Source: CAZVKN01 sp964627035 (GTDB lineage: Bacteria; Electryoneota; AABM5-125-24; Hatepunaeales; Hatepunaeaceae). From it: a stretch of DNA of 30,135 nt. The position numbers were made by a program, and so were the translations under genes. The notes beneath the pieces are model-generated. The model was not told where the DNA came from, did not search any database, and worked only from the letters and a program-made list of their open reading frames with translations. Of the stretch, positions 7,419-16,011 are shown one piece after another (position 1 is the first letter of the stretch; each line of letters opens with the position of its first letter). The stretch lies in assembly GCA_964627035.1 (NCBI GenBank), contig CAZVKN010000036.1, forward strand, positions 1-30,135. Reading direction: 5' to 3'.

Positions 7419-10136
7419 TTATTTGATTAGCATCACCTTTTGAGTAGATGATTGCTGATCGGCAGATAATCTTACAAAGTACAAGCCTGAAGGCAGATCG
7501 TTTGCGATTAGGTTTGTGCTGTGAGTTCCGGCTTGTTGGCGACCTTCAAACAACGTCTGTACGCGTTGTCCGAGTAGGTTGTAGAGTTCAAGTGAGATGT
7601 TTGTTGCAACCGGAACAGAGTAGCTGATGATTGTGGTTGCGTTGAATGGGTTGGGGTATGCAGAACTGATACCGAAATTCTCCGGAATAAATGCTACATT
7701 ACCCTCAGCATCATTGGATGAGCTGATATTCATACTTATCGTAATGTTGGTATCATCTCCTCCAACAGCTTGGCTGAAAATTAACTCACCCTCCCAATCA
7801 AGTGTCGAATCCAGACCAATTGTATTCAAGGTCATTGTCAATTCCTGATTGCCACCAGGATCAATAGAGCCTTCGCTCGGTTCGATAATAAACCACTCAG
7901 TATTCGGTTTCAACTGCCAGATGTCAATCCGATCCTCGCGACCGTTATTCGCAATGTCCATGAACACCCAACTGCCGTAGGGGTCGTATTGATCAGAAAT
8001 AAAAGCTCCAGCAGGACTGCCACCACCTTCAGGTGTCAACTCCATGACAAACACAAGATCTCCATTATCAGGATTCATCTTATGCACAATTTGACTGGTG
8101 TCACCGGGGCTAAAAAGATACAGTGAAGTTGAATCTCCCGGCATGTATGCAAGTCCATAGATACTTAATCCCTGTCGAGAATGTTCATGCTCCTGATTGT
8201 GATTACCTTCTCGATCATAGCCATGAATATCAGAGGTCACCTCGCTGATCCACAATAATTCACGATCCGGATCCCAAGCGATAGTAGTCAATCTGTCAAA
8301 CTCTGCTTGAAACGAAGTTACTAAATCACCGTCTGTCGTAAAGCCATAGACAAACTCGTCCGCAACACCCCAGATAAGTTCACCATCCCAGGCGAGATCC
8401 TTCATGCCGTAACGTGATTGACCGAATTGAGGGAAACTGCTAAGAAGTTCACCATCACCATTGAGGACATAAATTAAGTTATCATCAGGAGCAGATGAGC
8501 CACCACCTGACACATAATAATGGTCGTCAATGTACACCACGCCTGACAATCTGGAATCATCAATCACCTCACCAATGTTGAACGACTCACGTATTACACC
8601 GGGATCAACACCGGATTCACCGAGCAACCGTCGTTCAACCGACCATTCAAGCAGACCATTTCCTGAATCGCTGATGGTAAATGAGCGCACTGCTACATGA
8701 CCCGGAGTTAATGCCTCGTTGAACTCCTCGGCTGAAATGGCTATCTCAGGATGTGTTAGCTCAAAATTAACTTCGAGGGTTTCATCAACAGCACATTCTA
8801 TGCTGTCAATGATAATGCTATTATATCCAAATTTTGATACTGTAATTGTTGAATCACCGAACGGTAAGAAATAATTGCCCTCCTCATCAGACTCGGTAGT
8901 ACGTCCATACGTCGTTGAGATGTATGCTCCCTCAATCGGCTCTTCGGTATCTGCATCCAAAACGTGTCCCTCAGTGGCTCCAAAATTCATATATTCCCAC
9001 GCATGATCATAAAGCTCCCAATGAATGTCCCAGACTGCGTCCCAAACTTCACTAGGGCGTCGGTTCATAGAAATTATCACACCTGTTGTTGTAGAAGGAT
9101 TGAAGGTCACATAAGACCCCATTTCAAGATTACCGCCTCGATGTCCCCAGTAGACATCATCTTCAACTGTTAACCCGAACCAGACAAGCCCCATATAGTA
9201 ATCACCAACAACATTTTCTCTTTCCACCGTTAACATTCTATCAACAGTTGTGCTATCGAGAATTCTCACATCACCATTTCTGCCATATTGGGTCATTGAT
9301 ATCAGAAACTCTGAAAGATCAATGGTGCTGGCTATGATGCCTCCAGCGGGATACCAAGGGGTTCCATAATGTCCACGCGATTGAAAATTCTGGTCATAAG
9401 GAATTGCTAAGTCCTCTTCATTGAGCCCATCCAGAAACCAGGATGTGTTATCCATTCCCATTCGATCAAAGATATTTTCCTGGCAGTAATCTGCAAATTC
9501 ATCTCCTGAAATACACTCCACCAGATATCCAATTAATGTAAGCCCAATGTTTGTATAGTTAAAATCACTACCGGGTTCTCTATTGCGTTGATAATTTGCG
9601 GCGTTATAGAATCTGCCGTTTTCGACCAGATATTCTTCAAGGAAATCAGCGAGTGCCCATGGGGAATCCTCACCCCAAACACGAAGTTGAGGCAGTATTT
9701 CCCAATTATCGAGAATGGATGATGTGTGTGTTAGTAGCATTCTGAAGGTTATTTGCGTATTAGGAAAATCAGGATGAATTACTTCAAAACCTTCCAAGTA
9801 ATTGTTTATAGGATCTTCAAGCCTGAACTCTTCCTGCTCCCACAGTTGCATTATTGCAGCTGCTGTCACGGTTTTGGATACTGAAGCTATATTAAACATT
9901 GTATTTTCAGTCACTGGGATCTCTTCTGCAATGTTTGCCCACCCGTAATTTCCCATCCAGCCGATTCGTCCATGTCTGACGATACAGGTTGCCATACCAG
10001 GAATCCGGTAATTATCCATAGTCTCCAAAATAAACGTATCCAACTCAGCAGGATTCAGATCCCTTTGAGGTTGGGCTTGTGCTGTGCATACTGAAATGAG
10101 TATGCATATTGTGATTGATAGAATTGGGTAACGCAT
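7419..10136 (-). CDS. Secreted serine beta-lactamase-family hydrolase with propeller and T9SS tail
   Basis: A 905-residue exported protein. After the signal peptide (about 1-21) comes a class C beta-lactamase / esterase fold (about 25-385) with the catalytic SVSK (85-88; nucleophile Ser85, Lys88), YTN (194-196) and HRGG (332-335). Relatives are mostly peptidases or esterases rather than antibiotic-degrading enzymes. Residues about 388-460 form a carboxypeptidase-regulatory-like domain (GHVLDADTEEPIEGAYISTTYG), followed by an Ig-like segment (SAEEFNEALTPGH...LEWSV), a propeller-like region (about 515-745), a second Ig-like segment (IEPSEGSIDPGG) and the sorting domain (SSAYPNPFNATTIISYSVP to KVMLIK). 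GGGAGGG lies just before the ATG, 12 bases after the preceding gene, so it is cotranscribed with the 1005-residue gene. Part of its C-terminal half is shared with the frameshifted gene at the right end of the window. Confidence 0.88.
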   Translation of the reverse strand: MRYPILSITICILISVCTAQAQPQRDLNPAELDTFILETMDNYRIPGMATCIVRHGRIGWMGNYGWANIAEEIPVTENTMFNIASVSKTVTAAAIMQLWEQEEFRLEDPINNYLEGFEVIHPDFPNTQITFRMLLTHTSSILDNWEILPQLRVWGEDSPWALADFLEEYLVENGRFYNAANYQRNREPGSDFNYTNIGLTLIGYLVECISGDEFADYCQENIFDRMGMDNTSWFLDGLNEEDLAIPYDQNFQSRGHYGTPWYPAGGIIASTIDLSEFLISMTQYGRNGDVRILDSTTVDRMLTVERENVVGDYYMGLVWFGLTVEDDVYWGHRGGNLEMGSYVTFNPSTTTGVIISMNRRPSEVWDAVWDIHWELYDHAWEYMNFGATEGHVLDADTEEPIEGAYISTTYGRTTESDEEGNYFLPFGDSTITVSKFGYNSIIIDSIECAVDETLEVNFELTHPEIAISAEEFNEALTPGHVAVRSFTISDSGNGLLEWSVERRLLGESGVDPGVIRESFNIGEVIDDSRLSGVVYIDDHYYVSGGGSSAPDDNLIYVLNGDGELLSSFPQFGQSRYGMKDLAWDGELIWGVADEFVYGFTTDGDLVTSFQAEFDRLTTIAWDPDRELLWISEVTSDIHGYDREGNHNQEHEHSRQGLSIYGLAYMPGDSTSLYLFSPGDTSQIVHKMNPDNGDLVFVMELTPEGGGSPAGAFISDQYDPYGSWVFMDIANNGREDRIDIWQLKPNTEWFIIEPSEGSIDPGGNQELTMTLNTIGLDSTLDWEGELIFSQAVGGDDTNITISMNISSSNDAEGNVAFIPENFGISSAYPNPFNATTIISYSVPVATNISLELYNLLGQRVQTLFEGRQQAGTHSTNLIANDLPSGLYFVRLSADQQSSTQKVMLIK

Positions 10137-10148
10137 GGTTCCCTCCCT

Positions 10149-13100
10149 TTATTTTATAAGCATGACCTTCTGAGTAGATAATTGGTGATCGTTTGATAAT
10201 CTTACAAAGTATAATCCTGATGGGAGTTTTTCACCGTTTAGGATCGTCGTTTGAAGACCTGCTCGTTGATGACCGTTGAACAGTGTTGTAACCTGACGAC
10301 CGGATATGTCAAACAGTTGTAATGTCACAAAATCCTGCTTAGGTAATGAATACCTGATCATAGTTTGGGAGTTGAATGGATTGGGGTAATTTGCCCAAAG
10401 CCTGAACTCAGACGGATGCAATTCCTCATCGGTTTCACTGATTCCAACACCAAGATCATTTAGTGCTCGTTCCATGAACTGTGCTGCTTGGTCATCCCTC
10501 ATGAAATACAGTGGAAAGCCGAGAACGATAGTGTTCCTATCTTCATCCGAATACCGTATAGCACAAGGTTGATCGTTAAAGGGTGAATCATCATTGGAAG
10601 AGATATAAGTATAGATCACTTCACCACCATCATCCGGTTCCAACACCCAACATCTATCCAAACCTGCCCATCGGTCAGATATTTTTTCACGATCAATTTC
10701 CAAACTTGGATAACCGTTCTGACCTTCTGCACCGTTTAATCCTTCTATGGTATTACGAACGATTGATCTATGACCTCCGGCAATATGCAGACTCCTGCGA
10801 ACAATGTTGTCTTCGGGAAACTCAACAGTATCAAAAGGCGTGAAATTCCCCAATATGTCCCAACCCGATATAAGCATCTTTCCACCGAAGGTGATGATCT
10901 GAGAAAGTGGATAATTGAAATTATCCCCCAACTGAAGCACAGATTTATCGTCACCGTGCCAGATAACGGTCTCATATTCTCCAACGTCATAAGCAGTTAA
11001 TGGATGTTCATTTTCGCTATAAAAATCTGTGTAGTCAAGTTCATCATAAATTTCAATGCCTGCTCTTTCTAACATCGAGTGATAGAAATCATCTGATTGC
11101 TGATCGTTCGGAGAACCGGGACGACCGTTTCCATTTCTTGTTTCGTCCACGAGTAACATCTTTCCCTCTTCGAGAACATACGGCGCACCTACTGCCGGAG
11201 TGTCGAGGCTGTCAACTCCATACGGTTCACTTTCGTTGCCGTCCTCATCTACGGCAGTCAGACGATAAGTGTACAGTCCAAACTCGTTCATCTCATCCGG
11301 ATAAGTCAGCTCAGCAATCGGATCACCATTAACCTGTCCATACTCACCGTCATCCATAGATCGGTATAGGTTATATCCTGCAATGTCAAGCTCAAGATGC
11401 GGATTTGGTAACCATGAGAGTTCAATGCTATGATACCCTTCTTCAGCAATCTGCAACTCAATCGGTTTTCGAGGGGTAGATAGCGGTGTCATCCAAGTTG
11501 TGTCGGATGTGGATACTTCCTCGCCTTCATCATCATATATACCGATTACAAAGTAATAGGATACTTCTTCAGTTAGATCGGAAACTACCACATCGTTATC
11601 TTCTCCCACATCAATCACCTCTTCAACCTCATCCAGATCGCCGTAATGAAGATTCATACCATCCACACGCGGGAGTTGAGTGTAATTACGCCAGGTCACC
11701 ATTAGTGATTCTCCATCACCCACATCGGTAACAGCGGGTCTTGCAGGGATAGGAACATAGTCACCACGAAGAATGTCTTCACGCCCTTCATCGTAGAACT
11801 GCTGCAGAGCTTCGGCAGTTTCCTCAAGTGTAGCCCTGTCTTCAGCGCCGATAAAGACATAAGCAATCTCAAGGGTCTCCTGCGGTTCTAATTCCCAAGG
11901 ATCATCATCTTCATTCGGACCGAATCCTATCAGGAAACGCCAGTCACTCAAATCACGAGAAGGATCATCAATTTCACCGGAAGAAATCATTTCATACTTA
12001 TCACGGTTCAAATCAGGATCACCTCCACCCTCACGATTAAAGTTCCTGTATGATAAGTCCAGCTCATCCAAAGGACGGGGAGTTCTGATAATCTTAATGG
12101 CAAAAATACCTGGATCATAACCATCCTGGTCGGTAGTATCGTCGCCCATGACTGCCATCAGGTTATCTTCATCAAACAGAGTCCAATCATCAATGGAAGC
12201 CGGATCACCTCTCTCACCTCGAGCTGCAACATCCGGATCGGCGAATAGACCGATGTACACGTCAGATAGAGTCTCCTCGCCGATATTGCGGATAGTAGCT
12301 TCAAACAGGACGGCATCCATAACCGCATTATCCTGTATGTTCCAACTGTATGACCGTTGTTCTATCCTAATGTTTAACGGAGTGTGACCGTCATTATCCG
12401 GGCTTCCAACCTCGTCAGGATCACAGTCGTCATAGAACGCTGTGATGTGTTGAGCCGCCATTGCAGCGCCATCTTCATCTGCCTCACCGTCACCGTCATC
12501 GTCGTCGGAATCCGGATCGGCGTCTCCATCGTTATCGTCATCGCCGTCAACGTCACCGTCATGATCGTTGTCAATCAGATCATCGGCGATATTGCCGGGA
12601 GGGTCTTCGTCAATGTGAGGTTCGGGATCGTAATAGAAAATGCCGTCTCCGTTGGCATCCTCATCAGGACCGTCCCAATCTATTGACGGTTCACCATTTT
12701 CGTCAAGGTCATCGTTTTCAGCATCCCAATCACCATCGTCGTCTAAGGCAATCAGGCTGAAATGATATGGCTCCTCATCTAAGAGGTTTGATTGATACAC
12801 AAAGTTATCTCGCGATGGTGCGAATTCATTTGTGCCGTTATCGCCGTCCGTTCCCGTTGAGACCAACGGTGTATCATCCACCATCGCTCCGACCCAAATA
12901 CCTGCTGAGAACAGGAAATCGGTTTCTGAGCCTTTTGGGAACTCGAATCCCAGATATCCTTCGTTTTGGTCAGGATTTCCGTACTCGCCCCAATTGGACA
13001 TGGTCATTCGGATGTTGTTCGCGTCATGCGCAAACAGCGCTCGTTGTCCTGCTGGATCGCGGCGTGGTCTGACCGGACCTCGCTCGATGACATGACGGGC

Positions 13101-13166
13101 TGATACGATGGTGACAGCGAGTAATACAAGTAAAAAACTTGTCAATAAGGTTTTCCGTTCGATCAT
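10149..13166 (-). CDS. Large Asp-rich, fibronectin-III surface protein with T9SS tail
   Basis: A 1005-residue exported protein with signal peptide 1-23. Residues about 142-232 are extremely acidic, with runs of DxDxDG-like loops (DNDHDGDVDGDDDNDG and similar), resembling thrombospondin type-3 calcium-binding repeats inserted into a conserved N-terminal domain. About 470-660 contains two fibronectin type III domains (ITAEEGYHSIELSW-like and AGYNLYRSMDDGEYG). About 665-810 looks like a Rossmann/GATase-like domain (GKMLLVDET, YETVIWHGDD, FGGKMLISGWDILG) without a recognisable catalytic triad. The last 80 residues are a sorting domain (ANYPNPFNSQTMIRYSLP to KVMLIK). AAGGAGA precedes the ATG by about 8 bases. 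I know this architecture from FCB candidate phyla but no proven function; calcium-dependent adhesion or structural display is a guess. Confidence 0.85.
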   Translation of the reverse strand: MIERKTLLTSFLLVLLAVTIVSARHVIERGPVRPRRDPAGQRALFAHDANNIRMTMSNWGEYGNPDQNEGYLGFEFPKGSETDFLFSAGIWVGAMVDDTPLVSTGTDGDNGTNEFAPSRDNFVYQSNLLDEEPYHFSLIALDDDGDWDAENDDLDENGEPSIDWDGPDEDANGDGIFYYDPEPHIDEDPPGNIADDLIDNDHDGDVDGDDDNDGDADPDSDDDDGDGEADEDGAAMAAQHITAFYDDCDPDEVGSPDNDGHTPLNIRIEQRSYSWNIQDNAVMDAVLFEATIRNIGEETLSDVYIGLFADPDVAARGERGDPASIDDWTLFDEDNLMAVMGDDTTDQDGYDPGIFAIKIIRTPRPLDELDLSYRNFNREGGGDPDLNRDKYEMISSGEIDDPSRDLSDWRFLIGFGPNEDDDPWELEPQETLEIAYVFIGAEDRATLEETAEALQQFYDEGREDILRGDYVPIPARPAVTDVGDGESLMVTWRNYTQLPRVDGMNLHYGDLDEVEEVIDVGEDNDVVVSDLTEEVSYYFVIGIYDDEGEEVSTSDTTWMTPLSTPRKPIELQIAEEGYHSIELSWLPNPHLELDIAGYNLYRSMDDGEYGQVNGDPIAELTYPDEMNEFGLYTYRLTAVDEDGNESEPYGVDSLDTPAVGAPYVLEEGKMLLVDETRNGNGRPGSPNDQQSDDFYHSMLERAGIEIYDELDYTDFYSENEHPLTAYDVGEYETVIWHGDDKSVLQLGDNFNYPLSQIITFGGKMLISGWDILGNFTPFDTVEFPEDNIVRRSLHIAGGHRSIVRNTIEGLNGAEGQNGYPSLEIDREKISDRWAGLDRCWVLEPDDGGEVIYTYISSNDDSPFNDQPCAIRYSDEDRNTIVLGFPLYFMRDDQAAQFMERALNDLGVGISETDEELHPSEFRLWANYPNPFNSQTMIRYSLPKQDFVTLQLFDISGRQVTTLFNGHQRAGLQTTILNGEKLPSGLYFVRLSNDHQLSTQKVMLIK

Positions 13167-13241
13167 TATTTGATCTCCTTCATAATTGTAATGACTCCCA
13201 TCTCAATTGAATGTCATTTATGAAAATTTCTATACAATGGG

Positions 13242-15740
13242 TCATTTAGCACAGATTAATTTGTTCGTGAACACTTGACCATCTGCAGCCATCCTCAGCA
13301 GGTATAGTCCACTCGCCAGATCAGTTCCATCAACCGTAGCACTCCACACGCCCGCCGAGCGGGCTCCCGAGAACAGCGTCATAACCTGCCGACCGGTAAT
13401 GTCATACAGTGCAAGGTCAATGTGTACTGACTTTGGCAGTTGGTAGGTGATGCAGGTTTGGGAATTGAAGGGGTTGGGGTGGGGTGCGGATAGCGAGAAG
13501 CGTTTGGGAACAAGTAATTCAATGTCAATGGGATTAACAGACAGTCGCTCTAGATCAGCTTTGCCAAGCCAGATGTCCCCTGCAAGTGAACCCGCTAAAG
13601 TCAAAGAAGACTCATTGTAAAACATACTGGACACATTTAAATGCGCGGGTGAATGATTATTTAATCGAAATTCAGCTATTTCGTCCCCGGATTCAGTATC
13701 AATTATGTGCATATCAGCTACGCTAATGAAAGCAACGCGTAAATCGGGAAGATTGAAAATGCGTCCGTACCCTTGGATTCTCCTGCTTGACCAGATTATA
13801 TCTCCGTTCTCTGAGATTAATAAAACTGCAGAACATATACAATCACAATCCTGGGGCATCCCGCTAATAAGATATTCATTGTTATCACTTTTAAGAATGT
13901 ATTCATAAAGAAACGCATCATTATTATAGTCCAAGTCAATTGTTTCAGTAAGTTCTAACTCCTCATCCAAAAAGTGGATTCGAGACCAAAAATCCAGGGC
14001 TGTAACAGTGCCTCTCTCGTTCTCAACTGCATCAACAATTGGAATTTCCTCAGAATAGAACTCATGCTGAATATCTCCTGACCGATCCAATTTCATTACT
14101 CTGCATCTGTAGTACCAAACCCCTTCCCGGATATTTTCCGAGTATGGCATAATAAAAACGAACGTGCTATCCTGCATCGGCTTCAAATAGGAAGGATGTC
14201 CTCTGAAAGATAAAACACCTTCCGGTGTGTAATACTTCGTCCAAAGACTGTCTCCATTGTAATCCGTATAAAGCAGCCAATTACCTGAGCTATCTTGGCT
14301 GTTATAGTCACCCCAGAGAAAAATCCCATCACCGAAATTATCAACAATACCATCACATACATAATGATAGTAACCGACAGGATTTATTTCGGGAATTCTA
14401 TATTGTCTCGCTAATAGACTGTCGCCTTCATCATCTGTTTTAAGCAATTCAACTACCGCTTCAGCATTCGGGGTTATTTCTGAATGAATCCCAAGGAAAT
14501 AATGACCATTTGCGGTTTCAACAATTCCAACAACACGTTCCATGCTACCATTTGGGTACCCAAAATTACAAGCTTCAACGATTTCATAATCTTCATCCAT
14601 GTTAACATACAAGAAATCTTTGCCTTTACCGATTCTATTACGAAATCGGCGAAACCCGGCAGTTCCGAAGACATCAATGCCGGTATCCTCTTCATAATAT
14701 ATATCACTTATTTCAAGCAGATTGTAACCGATATCCTCTGCAGTATAAATCCTTCTGAATAACTGTTCACCATTAGCATTAACCGCCAAGGCATAAACGA
14801 CTCCGTTAGAACCACGTTCGGTTTCCATAATCAAGTAGTCATTACCTACCAATACTATGTGAGGACTGAAGGGGACAATATCCATATTAAAAGTCTCCGA
14901 CCAGCGAATATCACCTTCAGTATTGCATTTAACAACCTGCATATCATTGCTGTTATTTATTATCCCTCCGGCAACCACGTACCAATCGTTATCGGTCTGG
15001 ATCAAATCAGCCTCATCAACTGAATTGTTGGACTCATATAGGTCGGTTGTCCACAGCAATCGTCCATTAAGATTAAATTCACTCAGACGAACCACATTAT
15101 TTGCGTAATTGTAGCTTAATATGATCATCTCATCTTCAGCTGTAATAAGTGCATCCCACATTTCACTATGTGCAAGACGCTTCAGGGTGTCGGTCACCTC
15201 ACCTTCGTTGTTCAGAAAGCTGATAAGTACACCTTCACGAACTTCATCACCTGTAATTAAGACATATTGATCTTCGTGTAGTGATAGTAGTCGTACCGGC
15301 TTGGCATCCGTTACTTCGTGATACTCCTGCTCCCAGATTACTTCACCTTCATCGCTTATCTTACACGAAAAGACAACGTTCTCATAATCACCTTGGCGAT
15401 CTTCACTTAATCCTGCTACAATGAAGCCTCCATCAGGTGATGGGACTACATCCATTTCGAGTTCATCCCAGCGATTATCGTAGATGCACCTCCACTCTTC
15501 TTCAAGATCTGAGTTGAGTTTAAGCACGAAAGCGTCATTATCATGCAGTTCGAAATGGTTTGTCGTACCGACAAGAAGGTATCCACCATCGTCAGTTCTG
15601 ATGCAACGATTTACTTGTTCCTCGTTACAAGAACCGTATCGCTGTTCCCACTCAAATTCAAATTCTGCATGAACTTCATGTGAAACAAATATGGATACCG
15701 CAAATACAAGCAGAAATGTCTTCATGGCAAATTTGGTCAT
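13242..15740 (-). CDS. Secreted propeller-like surface protein with T9SS tail
   Basis: An 832-residue exported protein. It opens with a signal peptide; the Met at residue 6 (MKTFLLVFAVSIFVSHEVHA) gives the more typical one and neither Met has a strong ribosome binding site, so the true start may be 15 bases downstream. The body contains repeated blades of the type RTDDGGYLLVGTTNHFEL...DAFVLKLNSDLEEEW and PSPDGGFIVAGLSEDRQG...VVFSCKISDEGEVIWEQ, characteristic of PQQ/delta-60-like propellers in T9SS cargo proteins. The C-terminal 80 residues (SAPHPNPFNSQTCITYQLP, DITGRQVMTLFSGARSAGVW, LASGLYLLRM, KLICAK) are a sorting domain almost the same as in the neighbouring genes and the two orphan tails. 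No catalytic motif is seen. It is probably cotranscribed with the downstream 1005-residue gene (75-base gap). Confidence 0.83.
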   Translation of the reverse strand: MTKFAMKTFLLVFAVSIFVSHEVHAEFEFEWEQRYGSCNEEQVNRCIRTDDGGYLLVGTTNHFELHDNDAFVLKLNSDLEEEWRCIYDNRWDELEMDVVPSPDGGFIVAGLSEDRQGDYENVVFSCKISDEGEVIWEQEYHEVTDAKPVRLLSLHEDQYVLITGDEVREGVLISFLNNEGEVTDTLKRLAHSEMWDALITAEDEMIILSYNYANNVVRLSEFNLNGRLLWTTDLYESNNSVDEADLIQTDNDWYVVAGGIINNSNDMQVVKCNTEGDIRWSETFNMDIVPFSPHIVLVGNDYLIMETERGSNGVVYALAVNANGEQLFRRIYTAEDIGYNLLEISDIYYEEDTGIDVFGTAGFRRFRNRIGKGKDFLYVNMDEDYEIVEACNFGYPNGSMERVVGIVETANGHYFLGIHSEITPNAEAVVELLKTDDEGDSLLARQYRIPEINPVGYYHYVCDGIVDNFGDGIFLWGDYNSQDSSGNWLLYTDYNGDSLWTKYYTPEGVLSFRGHPSYLKPMQDSTFVFIMPYSENIREGVWYYRCRVMKLDRSGDIQHEFYSEEIPIVDAVENERGTVTALDFWSRIHFLDEELELTETIDLDYNNDAFLYEYILKSDNNEYLISGMPQDCDCICSAVLLISENGDIIWSSRRIQGYGRIFNLPDLRVAFISVADMHIIDTESGDEIAEFRLNNHSPAHLNVSSMFYNESSLTLAGSLAGDIWLGKADLERLSVNPIDIELLVPKRFSLSAPHPNPFNSQTCITYQLPKSVHIDLALYDITGRQVMTLFSGARSAGVWSATVDGTDLASGLYLLRMAADGQVFTNKLICAK

Positions 15741-15785
15741 ATTATAGTTCTTATTATTGAATTGATTACACCGTGATTCAGATTT

Positions 15786-15986
15786 CTATTTTATCAGCAT
15801 GATTTTTCTTACAGTCATATGATCGAATGCTTTTAACCTCACCACATACAACCCACTCGCCAGATCACTCCCATCCAATGTTGCACTCCAAACACCCGCT
15901 GGTCGGACTCCCGAGAACAGTGTCATCATGCATCTCGGTCGGCAAGTGGTAACTGATGCGGGTTTGGGAGTTGAAGGGGAAGTCAT
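15786..15986 (-). pseudogene. Orphan, internally deleted T9SS sorting tail
   Basis: The minus strand first encodes PFNSQTRISYHLPTEMH in one frame, then, after a missing piece, MTLFSGVRPAGVWSA...DGSDLASGLYVVRLK...KIMLIK in another frame. Against the intact 720-residue protein tail, about 38 bases (coding LDLALYDISGRE plus two bases) have been lost, which shifts the frame. No gene body precedes it: homology begins at NPFN, about 30 bases after the TPR gene stop. It is therefore a decayed leftover of a surface-protein gene inserted or deleted between the TPR gene and the 832-residue gene. Confidence 0.75.
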
Positions 15987-16011
15987 AATTATCCCATCTA
16001 ATTCGATAGAA

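Noticed and set aside
7419..10136. Antibiotic-resistance beta-lactamase
   Set aside because: The SxxK/YxN/HxG set is shared with esterases and D-aminopeptidases, and the long surface-protein architecture with sorting tail is not that of resistance enzymes.
12374..12760. Several open frames of 60-100 codons on both strands overlapping the Asp-rich region
   Set aside because: They are by-products of the repetitive GAC/GAT codons: they give Thr-Met, Val-Ile or Arg-His rich strings with no ribosome binding site and no family features.
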